From the NCBI RefSeq assembly GCF_000426865.1, contig NZ_AUGE01000002.1, forward strand, positions 411,581 to 475,580: a DNA stretch of 64,000 bases, read 5' to 3'. Source of the stretch: Citrifermentans bremense R1. GTDB taxonomy: Bacteria; Desulfobacterota; Desulfuromonadia; Geobacterales; Geobacteraceae. Under the pieces are notes generated by a model. The model was not told the origin of the DNA and searched no databases. It saw only the letters and a program-made list of their open reading frames with translations. The position numbers were made by a program, and so were the translations under genes. This document shows positions 10,540 through 19,293 of this stretch, piece after piece (position 1 is the stretch's first letter; every line of letters begins with the position of its first letter).

Positions 10540-12254
10540 TTTTCCCCGCTCTCCTGGCGGCAGTGCCGGATCTTCTCGGCTAGCTCGGCGTTCTGCTCGG
10601 GCTCCAGCTTCTGCAGCTTCCGGTACAGCGGGAGCGCCTTCTTGTAGGCGCGGGCGGCGCAGTAAGCGTCGGCGAGATGTCCGAGCACCGTGGCGTCCTC
10701 GTCGGAGAGCTCCGCTGCCCGCTCCAGCTGGGCGACCGCCTCGTTGTACCGCTTGAGCTTGAAGTAGGTCCAGCCGAGGCTGTCCATGATGAAGCCGTCG
10801 TCCGGCTTCAGCTCGACCGCCTTCTTCAGGTAGGAAAGCGCCTCCTCGAGGTTCACCCCCATCTCCGCATAGGTGTACCCCAGGTAGTTGAGCGCGTTGG
10901 CGTCGTCCGGGGTCGCGGCGATGACCCGCTTCATCATGGCGACCGACTGCTCTTTCTGCCCGAGTTTGTCGTACAGGATGCCGAGGCGGAACAATACGCG
11001 TGGGTCGTTCTGGAGCTTGTCGTCCATGGAGTTCAGCGTATCGACCCCTTCCCGGTAGCGCTCCATCGACTCGTAGAGGCCGGCCAGATGCAGGTACGGC
11101 TCGATCCGCGAAGGCTGATCCTTGATCTCTTCCTTCAAAAGGGCGATCCCTTTCTCCGGAGTTCCCTTTTCCTTGTACAGGTAGGCCAGGTGGCCGACGG
11201 CGTCGGGATAGTAGGGAGACTCCTTGGGGACCTTCAGGAATTCGGCGATGGCCAGGTCGGCAGACTCCTTCTCTTCATAGGCGGTAGCGAGGTAAAAACG
11301 GACCTGCTGGGCGGCCGGCTCTACGTCGAGGATCTCCTGGAAGGTCTTCACCGCTTCGTCGTAGCGCTCCAGCTCCAGGAACAAAAGCCCGATCTTGCGG
11401 GAGTTCTCGAGCGTCTTCCCCCCCTTTTCCTGCAACAGGGCGAGCGCCTCGCTAAGCCGCTTCTGCTGGATGTAGAGCTGCGCCAGGTGCTGCACGACGT
11501 TGGCGTTGGCAGGGTTGATATCGAGAAGCCCCTTGTAGCTATCGATGGCGTCGGGGATGAGCCCCTGGGTCTCCTGCGAGATCCCCATCTCGATCAGCGC
11601 CTGCTCGAAGTCCGGCTTCAAGTCGAGGGCCTTCTTGTAGTAGCCGAGCGCCTCGCGCGGCAGACGCATCTGCTCGTAGGTCTTGGCAAGGTAGTAGTAG
11701 CCGAGCGCCGAATCGGGCGAAGCCTTGACCAACGCCTTCAGGGTGTCGACCGCCTGCTCGTACTCGAAACTCTTCAGGTAGTAGATGGCGACGTGGAGGT
11801 AGACCTCTTCTTTCGTCGGGTCGAGCTCCATCACCTTCTTGTAATAGGGGATGGCCTCCTTCTCGCGCTGCATGGTCATCAGGATGTTCCCTGAAAGAAG
11901 CTGGGCCTGCAGGAAAGCGGGGTCGATCTTGATGGCGGCCTGGCTTTCGGCCAGCGCCTCTTCCGGTTTATTCTGCTGCAAGAGGATCTGGGCCGCCGCC
12001 GTGTGCAGATAGGCCGCCGCCGGGTCGGATTCCATCGCCTGGCGCAAAAGCACGAGCGCCGCATCCTGGTCCCCCTCGGTGGCGCGCAGGCGCGCCAAGG
12101 CGAAGAGGTACATGGTGCGTCCCTCTCCGGGACCGGCCGACGGGGCCGCAACAGCCTCGAGTCCGGCCGAAGGGACCGTGCCGACGGCGTGCTCGCTGGC
12201 GCAGGCATTAATTAACAAAGTGAGGGAAAGGAGCGCTAGACACTTCTTGGTCAT
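10536..12254 (-). CDS. TPR-repeat lipoprotein
   Basis: 572 residues from the ATG at 12254. The N-terminus MTKKCLALLSLTLLINAC is a lipoprotein signal with the lipidated cysteine at about residue 18; an upstream in-frame ATG at 12287 would add 11 charged residues and spoil the signal. The rest is a series of roughly fourteen TPR units with the usual A..Y..A pattern, for example ALGYYKKALDLKPDF and ALSYLKKAVELKPDD. Such proteins act as scaffolds in the periplasm or at the outer membrane. It overlaps the binding-protein gene by 4 bases, so both are made from one message; a functional partnership is inferred from that coupling alone. Confidence 0.88.
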   Translation of the reverse strand: MTKKCLALLSLTLLINACASEHAVGTVPSAGLEAVAAPSAGPGEGRTMYLFALARLRATEGDQDAALVLLRQAMESDPAAAYLHTAAAQILLQQNKPEEALAESQAAIKIDPAFLQAQLLSGNILMTMQREKEAIPYYKKVMELDPTKEEVYLHVAIYYLKSFEYEQAVDTLKALVKASPDSALGYYYLAKTYEQMRLPREALGYYKKALDLKPDFEQALIEMGISQETQGLIPDAIDSYKGLLDINPANANVVQHLAQLYIQQKRLSEALALLQEKGGKTLENSRKIGLLFLELERYDEAVKTFQEILDVEPAAQQVRFYLATAYEEKESADLAIAEFLKVPKESPYYPDAVGHLAYLYKEKGTPEKGIALLKEEIKDQPSRIEPYLHLAGLYESMERYREGVDTLNSMDDKLQNDPRVLFRLGILYDKLGQKEQSVAMMKRVIAATPDDANALNYLGYTYAEMGVNLEEALSYLKKAVELKPDDGFIMDSLGWTYFKLKRYNEAVAQLERAAELSDEDATVLGHLADAYCAARAYKKALPLYRKLQKLEPEQNAELAEKIRHCRQESGEK

Positions 12255-12470
12255 GAGGTACCTGTGATCGGTAGATTTCCGCGGCAAAAATCGAAAAAAC
12301 GCGGCACCCCAGTGGGATACAGTATCCCAGGGATGGCGCGGCTAATTACACGAAAAGCTAACATAAATAGGTAAAAGCGTCAAACAACAATTGCTGTATT
12401 TTATGCTATTGCGCCTGAAATGCTCTATGATAGTATTCTGTAGTCAAATCATCGGTTTAACGGCAAAAGC
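12255..12470. promoter_or_regulatory. Divergent intergenic region with a 17-bp palindrome
   Basis: An AT-rich gap between the minus-strand TPR gene and the plus-strand kinase-fusion gene. At 12313-12329 lies the perfect palindrome TGGGATACAGTATCCCA (8-bp arms, one central base), a plausible dimeric repressor or activator site for either operon. AT-rich candidate -10 boxes (TATGAT near 12426, TAGTAT near 12431) lie just before the plus-strand gene, but no strong -35 box is evident. Confidence 0.45.
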
Positions 12471-14027
12471 ATGATTCGAAAGCTTATAAAATCGCTACTT
12501 GAAGCAAAGGCTTACCCCGAGCCCACGGCCGGGGTGCGCCTCATCGAGACCCACGTTTCCTTCATCTTCGTTACCGACTGCTTCGTTTACAAGGTCAAAA
12601 AGCCCGTCGATTACGGTTTTCTCGACTTCACCACGCTGGAGCGCCGGCGCTTTTACTGCGAGGAAGAGGTGCGGCTGAACCGGCGCCTCTGCCCGGACCT
12701 CTACCTGGGCGTGGTGGAACTGCGGCGCAGCTCCCAAGGAGCTTCCTTTGCCGGCGGGGGAGAGCTGCTCGACTACGCGGTGAAGATGAAGCGGCTTCCC
12801 GAAGAGCGGATGCTGGTGCACCTTCTGGAGCGGCGGGAAGCGGGCGTCGCCGATATGAACCGGATCGCACGGGTGGTGGCCGACTTCCATGCCAAGGCCT
12901 TGCGTAGCGCAGAGATAGACGCCTGCGGCCAAACCGCCCTCATCCGCCGCAACTGGGAGGAGAACTTCCGGCAGGCGGCGCCATTCGCGGGGGTGACCAT
13001 ATCCGCCTGCGAGCTTGCTGACATACGGCGCTTCGCCGAGCGGTTCCTGGAGCAAAACGAGGAGCAATTCCGCCTGCGGGTGGCCAAAGGGTACATCAGG
13101 GAGTGCGACGGCGACCTCCACTCGGGCAACATCTGCCTCACCGACAAAGTCTGCATCTTCGACTGCATCGAGTTCAACGAGCGGTTTCGCTACATAGACA
13201 CGGCGGCGGACCTCTCCTTCCTGCTGATGGACCTGGAGTACGCCGGGCGCCCGGACCTGTCGGAGGCGCTCCTGGCGGCCTACCAAGAGGCCGCGGGGGA
13301 CCGGGAAATGGGGAGCCTGCTCCCGTTCTACAAGACCTACCGCGCCTTCGTGCGCGGCAAGGTGACCAGCTTTTTGCTGAACGACCCCGACCTACCCTCC
13401 ACGGAGCTTGCCGGCAAAAGGGAGACGGCCCGGCGCTATTTCCGCCTGGCCCGCGGCTATACGCTGAGGGACCGGCTCAAGCCTTCCCTGGTGATCACCT
13501 GCGGCCTCATGGGAAGCGGCAAGAGCACCCTGGCCCGGGAACTCGCCCTCGAACTCGGCTTCCAGCTGCGGCGCTCGGACGTGCTGCGCAAGGAAGTAGC
13601 CGGCCTTCCTCTGCAGCCGGTGGCGGAAGAGTACCGGGGGGGCATCTACAATGCCGACATGGACCGCGCCACTTACGCAGCTCTTTTAGCCGAGGCCGAA
13701 GAGGCGCTCAAGGCGGGCAAGGGGGTGGTGGCCGACGCCACTTTCCGCCGCGCCGCCGACCGCGAGGCCTTCCGGGCGCTGGCCGAGCAGCTTGGCGTTA
13801 CCTGCTACACGGTCGAGACCCGCTGCCCCGAACTCATAATCCGGCAGCGGCTGGAGGCGCGCCGCGGCGACGCAAGCGAACTCTCCGACGCCAGGTGGGA
13901 GCACTTCCACCGGCAACAGGCGGAGTTCGAGGCGACGCAAGCGGGGGAGTCCATCCAGGTCGACTCCACCCTCCCCCTCTCCACCGAGGCCGACTTGGTG
14001 TTGCGCGCAATGGGGTTACTGCCATGA
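12471..14027 (+). CDS. APH-fold kinase-like domain fused to P-loop (AAA_33-type) kinase
   Basis: 518 residues, two domains. The first (about 1-330) resembles the aminoglycoside phosphotransferase/choline kinase fold. Its catalytic-loop pattern is GDLHSGNICLTD near residue 215, followed by the metal-binding segment CIFDCIEFNERFRYID. The second (about 340-518) is a P-loop kinase with Walker A GLMGSGKSTLA near 345 and a late HFHRQQAEFE lid region. This pairing is known as a family of uncharacterised bifunctional proteins in proteobacteria. Both domains look catalytically intact; the substrate is unknown. Its stop overlaps the start of the small membrane-protein gene by 4 bases, tying it to the symporter-phosphatase operon. 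Confidence 0.88.
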   Translation: MIRKLIKSLLEAKAYPEPTAGVRLIETHVSFIFVTDCFVYKVKKPVDYGFLDFTTLERRRFYCEEEVRLNRRLCPDLYLGVVELRRSSQGASFAGGGELLDYAVKMKRLPEERMLVHLLERREAGVADMNRIARVVADFHAKALRSAEIDACGQTALIRRNWEENFRQAAPFAGVTISACELADIRRFAERFLEQNEEQFRLRVAKGYIRECDGDLHSGNICLTDKVCIFDCIEFNERFRYIDTAADLSFLLMDLEYAGRPDLSEALLAAYQEAAGDREMGSLLPFYKTYRAFVRGKVTSFLLNDPDLPSTELAGKRETARRYFRLARGYTLRDRLKPSLVITCGLMGSGKSTLARELALELGFQLRRSDVLRKEVAGLPLQPVAEEYRGGIYNADMDRATYAALLAEAEEALKAGKGVVADATFRRAADREAFRALAEQLGVTCYTVETRCPELIIRQRLEARRGDASELSDARWEHFHRQQAEFEATQAGESIQVDSTLPLSTEADLVLRAMGLLP

Positions 14028-14272
14028 AGACCTCCATCAGGGAGCTGCTGGTTAAAAGGCTCAAGCTGAAAGACACCTGGGTGATCTGCTTCGTCCTCGG
14101 CATGATCATGATGAACTACCCGTTCATCAGCATCTTCAACAAGCCCGTCTTCCCCTTCGGGATCCCGCTGCTTTACCTGTACCTGCTCTGGGGATGGATG
14201 TTCTCCATCTTCATCGTCTACCTGTTCAGCCGCGCCGCACGCAGAGACACTGACGGAAAGGGGCGCCCCTGA
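14024..14272 (+). CDS. Small membrane protein, likely small subunit of the symporter-sensor
   Basis: 82 residues with two hydrophobic segments (about 18-36 and 46-66) joined by a loop NKPVFPFGIP, then a basic tail RAARRDTDGKGRP. The pattern resembles the small partner proteins (DUF485, DUF3311 or DUF4212 type) encoded just before SLC5 sodium/solute symporters. Its ATG overlaps the upstream kinase stop by 4 bases, and its TGA overlaps the start of the symporter gene. All three should therefore be translated together in fixed ratio. Family membership is judged from topology and context, not a clear motif. Confidence 0.75.
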   Translation: MKTSIRELLVKRLKLKDTWVICFVLGMIMMNYPFISIFNKPVFPFGIPLLYLYLLWGWMFSIFIVYLFSRAARRDTDGKGRP

Positions 14273-17200
14273 TGCTCGATGTAAACTGGGTCTGGGGCAC
14301 GGCGCTCCTTTATATCGTCATCCTGTTCCTGGTCGCCTACTATGCCGACCAGAGGCAACGGGAGGACAGGAGCATCACGGCGAATCCAGCCGTGTACGCC
14401 CTCTCCATAGCCGTCTACTCCACCTCGTGGACCTTCTACGGCAGCGTCGGCAAGGCCGCGACCACGGGCATCGACTTTCTTCCCATCTACCTTGGCCCCA
14501 CGCTCACCGCCTTCACCTGGTGGTTCCTGCTGAAGAAGATCGTCAGGATCTCCAAGGAAAACAACATCACCTCCATAGCCGACTTCATCAGCTCCCGATA
14601 CGGCAGCTCGCAGTGGCTGGGAGCCATGATCACGGTGATCACCCTGATGGGGATCATGCCGTACATAGCCCTTCAGTTGAAGGCCGTCTCCACCGCTTTC
14701 ACCATCATCACCGGTTACCACGACTTCCACGTCGGCGTCATGGAAAGGGTCTACACCCCCTCCCCCCACCCCGGGCTCTTCACGGCGGCCCTGCTGGCCC
14801 TGTTCAGCGTGGTCTTCGGGGCCAAGCACTTAGCCTCCACCGAGCGCCACGACGGGCTGGTGGCCGCCATCGCGCTGGAGTCCCTGGTAAAGCTCGTGGC
14901 GATGCTCGTGGTCGGCTTCACCATCACCTACTTCGTCTTCGACGGCATGGGGGACATCTTCACCCGCATGTACCGCAAAGACCCGGCCCTGCTCACCCGG
15001 CTCATCACGCTGGGGGGGACCGGCGAAAACTCCTACTCCTCCATGTTCAGCCTGCTCACCCTCTCCATGAGCGCGGTGATGCTGCTGCCGCGCCAGTTCC
15101 AGGTGATGGTGCTGGAGAACGCGGACGAATCGCACCTGAACGCTGCTTCGTGGCGCTTCCCCGCCTACATGTTCCTGATGAACCTGTTCGTGATGCCTAT
15201 CGCGCTCGCCGGGGTGCTTTTGACCGGCTCCAACGTGGGGGCCGACTTCTTCGTGCTCACCCTCCCCATGCAGCAGGGGTACCCGTGGCTCGCCCTGCTC
15301 GCTTTCCTCGGGGGGTTCTCCGCCTCCGCCGGCATGGTGATGGTGGAGTCCATCGCCGTTTCGACCATGCTGCTGAACCACGTGCTGATGCCGGTCGTGA
15401 TCAGGTTCAAGCCGCAGTGGTGGTTCCCCAAGCTCCTCATCAACCTCAAGCGCTTCGGCATCGTACTGGTCATCCTTTTGGGCTACCTGTACCAAAGCGT
15501 GGTGGGAGAGAGCTACATGCTCGCCAACATGGGGCTCATCTCCTTCTCCGCGGCGGTCCAGTTCGCCCCGGCGCTGATAGGGGGGCTGTACTGGCCACGG
15601 GGGAACAAGACCGGGGCGATAGCGGGTCTTTCCTGCGGGTTTGCCGTCTGGTTTTACACGCTGCTGCTCCCCTCCCTGCTGCAGGCCGGAGGGTGGCAGG
15701 ACGACCTCCTTTTGCAGGGCCCGTTCGGCATCGAGTTCCTCAAGCCGCAGGCGCTCTTCTGGCTGACCGGGCTCGACCCCTACAGCCATACGCTCTTTTG
15801 GAGCATGTTCATGAACATCCTCGCCTACCTCTCCCTCTCCATCCTCCTGGGACAGGGGGAGAAGGAAAGCGAACAGATGAACCGCTTCGTCCGGGTCTTC
15901 TCCCCTGAGAACCTGGAGCCGCAGTGGGAGACCAAGCGCCTTTCCAAACCGGTCACCATCGTGCAGTTCGTGAACCTCATGTCCAAGTTCATCGGCGAGC
16001 AGCAGGCGCACACCGCCATCACCGACTACCTGGGGGACCGGGAGATAGACAGCAAAGGGGGGGTCTCCGAGTTCGAGCTCCCCAACCTGAAGCGCTTCGT
16101 GGAGAAGACCCTGGCGGGCTCTTTGGGCGGCGCCGCCGCGGGCGCCGTGGTGGAAAGCTTCCTCTCCGACATAGGCTCCCGGATGGAGCCGGTCTTCGAC
16201 ATCTTTTCCACCGTGCGCACCTCAAGGGACCAAAGCCGCGAGGCGCTCTCGGTGCGCCTGCGGGCCTCGGAGATCATGAACCGCTCGCTGGAGCTCGACA
16301 TCATCATGGGGGACCTGCTCGAGCTGATACTGCGGGAGTTCAAGCTCGACCTCTGCGTCATCAGGCTCTTGAACGACGAAGGGATGCTGGAGGTGCGCTG
16401 CCACCGCGGTTACGGCGGGGAGCGCATCATCAGCGAAGGAAGGACGCTGGAGATCGACACCCACGTAGGGGAGGCGTTCCTGGGAAGGCGGACGGAATTC
16501 GTGAACGACACGGCCTTTCTCACCAAGGCCATCGCCAAGGAGATCGCCAACAGGGAAGGGATCCGCTCCTTCGCCCACATCCCCATCGCCAGCGCCGGAG
16601 CCCCCCCGGTCGGCGTCCTCTCGGTCTTCTCCCGATCCATCGTCGGGCTTTTCACCGAGCAGTTCGTGGAGCTCTTGGAGAGCCTCGCCGGGCAGCTGGC
16701 CCAGGCGGTGAACATCGTCGAAGAGCGCGAGGCGAGAGAGCGCGAAAGGCGGCAAAAGGAAGCGGCGCTACTGGAGAACGCGCGGGTGACCCGCGACCTC
16801 GAAATCGCCAAGCAGATCCAGCTCTCGCTTCTTCCCGAGTCCGCCCCGCGCCTCAAAGGGCTCAGCATCGCCAGCCGCTGCATCCCCGCGGCGCACGTCG
16901 GGGGGGACTACTACGACTTCTTCGAAAGGGGCGAAGGGCGGGTCGACGTCATCATGGCGGACGTCTCCGGCCACAGCGTAGGCGCCGCCTTGATCATGGT
17001 CGAGACCAGGAGCGTGCTCCGGGCCCAGATGAAGGAAACCCACTCCGCCAAAGACGTGCTGAGGCTTTTGAACGAGCTCCTCTACGACGACCTAAGCGGC
17101 GCCGAACTCTTCATCACCATGTTCTGCGCCAAGTACGACGGGACCACCCGCACGCTCTCCTACGCCAACGCAGGGCACAGCCGCCCCATCCTCTTCCGCG

Positions 17201-17535
17201 CCGGCGGGTGGGAGGAACTCGACGCCGAAGGGCTGATCCTGGGGGTCGAGCAGTCTGTTTCGTTCGAGGAGAAAAAGGTGAGCTTGGAGACTGGGGACCT
17301 GCTCCTCATCTATACCGACGGGATCATCGAGGCGGAGCACGAAACGGGCGAGCTTTTCGGGGTCGAGAGACTGTGCCGACTGGTCTCGGGACTGGCCGAC
17401 GAGGAACCGGAAACTGTGATCGAGCGGGTCCTTTCAGAGGTCAATACTTACTCATGGCCCCATCCTTTACAGGATGACATTTCCATGGTAGTCATGAAGG
17501 TGTTAAATAATGAGGCAGAGACCGCCTCTTGCTAA
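14272..17535 (+). CDS. SLC5 symporter-STAC-GAF-PP2C (SpoIIE-type) sensor phosphatase
   Basis: 1087 residues in one membrane protein. Residues 1 to about 540 form an SLC5 sodium/solute symporter-like domain with about 13 membrane segments, opening with the SSS pattern (VYALSIAVYSTSWTFYGSVG). A STAC linker domain follows (about 560-630, LKRFVEKTLAGSLGGAAAG), known from CbrA-type sensors. Next come a GAF domain (about 670-825), a coiled coil (about 825-860) and a PP2C/SpoIIE serine phosphatase (about 870-1080). The phosphatase keeps its metal ligands in VGGDYYDFF and MADVSGHSVGAALIM. Symporter-STAC units are usually fused to histidine kinases; here the output is a phosphatase. The genes immediately downstream encode its expected substrate (STAS protein) and the opposing kinase. 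The transported or sensed solute is unknown. Confidence 0.93.
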   Translation: MLDVNWVWGTALLYIVILFLVAYYADQRQREDRSITANPAVYALSIAVYSTSWTFYGSVGKAATTGIDFLPIYLGPTLTAFTWWFLLKKIVRISKENNITSIADFISSRYGSSQWLGAMITVITLMGIMPYIALQLKAVSTAFTIITGYHDFHVGVMERVYTPSPHPGLFTAALLALFSVVFGAKHLASTERHDGLVAAIALESLVKLVAMLVVGFTITYFVFDGMGDIFTRMYRKDPALLTRLITLGGTGENSYSSMFSLLTLSMSAVMLLPRQFQVMVLENADESHLNAASWRFPAYMFLMNLFVMPIALAGVLLTGSNVGADFFVLTLPMQQGYPWLALLAFLGGFSASAGMVMVESIAVSTMLLNHVLMPVVIRFKPQWWFPKLLINLKRFGIVLVILLGYLYQSVVGESYMLANMGLISFSAAVQFAPALIGGLYWPRGNKTGAIAGLSCGFAVWFYTLLLPSLLQAGGWQDDLLLQGPFGIEFLKPQALFWLTGLDPYSHTLFWSMFMNILAYLSLSILLGQGEKESEQMNRFVRVFSPENLEPQWETKRLSKPVTIVQFVNLMSKFIGEQQAHTAITDYLGDREIDSKGGVSEFELPNLKRFVEKTLAGSLGGAAAGAVVESFLSDIGSRMEPVFDIFSTVRTSRDQSREALSVRLRASEIMNRSLELDIIMGDLLELILREFKLDLCVIRLLNDEGMLEVRCHRGYGGERIISEGRTLEIDTHVGEAFLGRRTEFVNDTAFLTKAIAKEIANREGIRSFAHIPIASAGAPPVGVLSVFSRSIVGLFTEQFVELLESLAGQLAQAVNIVEEREARERERRQKEAALLENARVTRDLEIAKQIQLSLLPESAPRLKGLSIASRCIPAAHVGGDYYDFFERGEGRVDVIMADVSGHSVGAALIMVETRSVLRAQMKETHSAKDVLRLLNELLYDDLSGAELFITMFCAKYDGTTRTLSYANAGHSRPILFRAGGWEELDAEGLILGVEQSVSFEEKKVSLETGDLLLIYTDGIIEAEHETGELFGVERLCRLVSGLADEEPETVIERVLSEVNTYSWPHPLQDDISMVVMKVLNNEAETASC

Positions 17536-17602
17536 ATGTCAGCAGTTATTGCACAATAAGTCAGGCATCATAAGCATCTGACCTCAAGACAAGGAGACCG
17601 CC

Positions 17603-17944
17603 ATGAATCTAGCCAGCGAAACAAGGAAGGACGTAGTTATCTTATACGTCAAGGAAGAGAGGCTGGATGCTCACAACTCGACAGAACTTAAGAGCGCCGT
17701 GCAAAAGCTCTTCGAAGATGGAAAGAAAAACGTCCTGGTAGATCTCAAGGATGTGCGCTTCATTGACAGTTCCGGCTTGGGCGCGCTGGTATCTGGCTTC
17801 AAGAACGCCATTTCTCATCAAGGAAACCTGAAACTTTCTTCGCTGCAGTCACAGGTGAAGTCAATGTTCGAACTGACCCGCCTGCACAGGGTGTTCGAAA
17901 TCTTCCCTTCCACCGTGGAGGCTATCGAAAACTTTCAATCCTAA
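17603..17944 (+). CDS. STAS-domain anti-sigma factor antagonist
   Basis: 113 residues, a complete single STAS domain of the SpoIIAA/RsbV type. The phosphoacceptor region reads RFIDSSGLGALVSGF (serine near residue 58). In the family, the unphosphorylated form binds the anti-sigma kinase and releases the kinase's partner; phosphorylation stops this. It is preceded by a good ribosome site (AAGGAGA) and separated from the phosphatase gene by 67 bases. Natural partners are the PP2C domain encoded upstream (dephosphorylation) and the kinase encoded 32 bases downstream (phosphorylation). Confidence 0.92.
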   Translation: MNLASETRKDVVILYVKEERLDAHNSTELKSAVQKLFEDGKKNVLVDLKDVRFIDSSGLGALVSGFKNAISHQGNLKLSSLQSQVKSMFELTRLHRVFEIFPSTVEAIENFQS

Positions 17945-17976
17945 AGCGAAGGCAAGGGTTATAAGCGAGGCGCCAG

Positions 17977-18402
17977 ATGGAAGGAAACACGATCGAGGTC
18001 GACATAAAGGTCCCCAACAAGACCCGTTACCTGAGTCTTATCGGTAAGATCGGAGAGGACATAGCGCGGGAGCTCGAGCGCTACAGCGGCGACAAGGAAG
18101 TCCTCGCCTACCATCTGAACCTGGTGCTCACCGAGGCGATGGTGAACGCCATCAAGCACGCCGGGCCAAAGGAACCGGAGAAGCTGGTGCGCATCGTCAT
18201 CACCTTGCACATGGACGACCTCACCATCAGGGTCTACGACGACGGGCAAGGTTTCGACATCAATTCGATCCCCGCCCCGAACTTCGAGGAACTGGAGGAC
18301 CGGGGGCGCGGCATCTTCCTGATCCGCACCCTGATGGACTCGGTGTGCTACCGCAAGAACTGCAAGGAGAACATCCTGGAGATGAAGAAAAAACTCTCCT
18401 GA
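17977..18402 (+). CDS. RsbW/SpoIIAB-like serine-protein kinase (anti-sigma type)
   Basis: 141 residues, a GHKL ATPase of the HATPase_c_2 type. The N-box is LTEAMVNAIKHAG near residue 50, the G1 box VYDDGQGFD near 86, and the G2 box GRGIFLIRTLMD near 110, all intact. It should phosphorylate the STAS antagonist encoded just upstream and sequester an unknown target when the antagonist is phosphorylated. No sigma factor gene follows, so the target is either a sigma factor elsewhere (the rpoS-type gene at 55.1 kb is only one possibility) or another protein altogether. A run of 12 C follows the stop codon. Confidence 0.92.
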   Translation: MEGNTIEVDIKVPNKTRYLSLIGKIGEDIARELERYSGDKEVLAYHLNLVLTEAMVNAIKHAGPKEPEKLVRIVITLHMDDLTIRVYDDGQGFDINSIPAPNFEELEDRGRGIFLIRTLMDSVCYRKNCKENILEMKKKLS

Positions 18403-18417
18403 CCCCCCCCCCCCGCA

Positions 18418-19191
18418 TCACCCCCTTCTCAGGCGGTACAGCGCCATCACTCCGCCGACAATGAGCATCGGCAGGCTCAACAGTTGCCCCATCGAAAGCC
18501 CCCCGAAGAGAAAACCGATCTGCTGGTCGGGTTCCCTGAAGTTCTCCAACAGAAACCGGAACAAGCCGTACAAGGCAATGAAGGACCACACCACCACGCC
18601 GTCGCGGTTCACCTTGCGGGAGATGGCGTAAAGGATGAGGAACATGACCGGACCTTCGAGCAGCGCCTCGTAAAGCTGCGAGGGGTGGCGCGGCAGCGGT
18701 CCTCCCCCCGGAAAGACCATCGCCCAGGGGACGTCGCTCACCCGGCCGTAGAGTTCGCCGTTTATGAAATTGCCGATCCTGCCGCAGCCAAGCCCCACTG
18801 GAGCGGCGAGGAAACCGATGTCGGCCAGGCGGTAAAAGTGGAGCTTGTGCCTGCGGATATAGAAGATGCTCGCCAGCACCGCCCCGATAAGCCCGCCGTG
18901 AAACGACATCCCCCCCTCCCAGACCGCGAAGAGCTTCAGTGGGTTGGCTATGTAGTAGGCGAGGTTGTAGAACAGGATGTACCCGAACCGGCCGCCCAGG
19001 ATGACCCCTACCGCCACGGTGAAGATCAGGTCAGCGACGTCGTCCTTGGTCAGAGAGAGTCCCTTTCTCCTAACGCCGGACAGGATGATGAAATAGGCCG
19101 AGATGAAACCGATGATGTACATGAGACCGTACCAGCGAAACTCCAGCGGTCCCAGGCGCAAAAAGACCGGGTCGATGTTGGGAAAAGTCAT
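18418..19191 (-). CDS. lgt: Prolipoprotein diacylglyceryl transferase
   Basis: Inner-membrane enzyme that attaches diacylglycerol from phosphatidylglycerol to the lipobox cysteine of prelipoproteins, the first step of lipoprotein maturation. 257 residues, about seven membrane segments. The Lgt signature region is clear: GGMSFHGGLIGA, containing the essential HGG near residue 103, and GRIGNFINGELYGR near 135. The stop codon lies 15 bases from the convergent kinase gene. Several lipoproteins in this window (binding protein, TPR protein, DUF2459 protein and others) are among its likely substrates. Confidence 0.96.
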   Translation of the reverse strand: MTFPNIDPVFLRLGPLEFRWYGLMYIIGFISAYFIILSGVRRKGLSLTKDDVADLIFTVAVGVILGGRFGYILFYNLAYYIANPLKLFAVWEGGMSFHGGLIGAVLASIFYIRRHKLHFYRLADIGFLAAPVGLGCGRIGNFINGELYGRVSDVPWAMVFPGGGPLPRHPSQLYEALLEGPVMFLILYAISRKVNRDGVVVWSFIALYGLFRFLLENFREPDQQIGFLFGGLSMGQLLSLPMLIVGGVMALYRLRRG

Positions 19192-19293
19192 TTAACGCTC
19201 CGAAAGCTTGATTCTTATCAAACGCCGACCCCGCCGGCGCCGGCAATGGGCGCAGCAGAGCCGGGATGGCGCGGGTCGAGGCGCCGCAACGCG

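Noticed and set aside
18403..18414. Run of 12 C as a phase-variation tract
   Set aside because: Lies between two convergent stop codons, so slippage would not change either protein.
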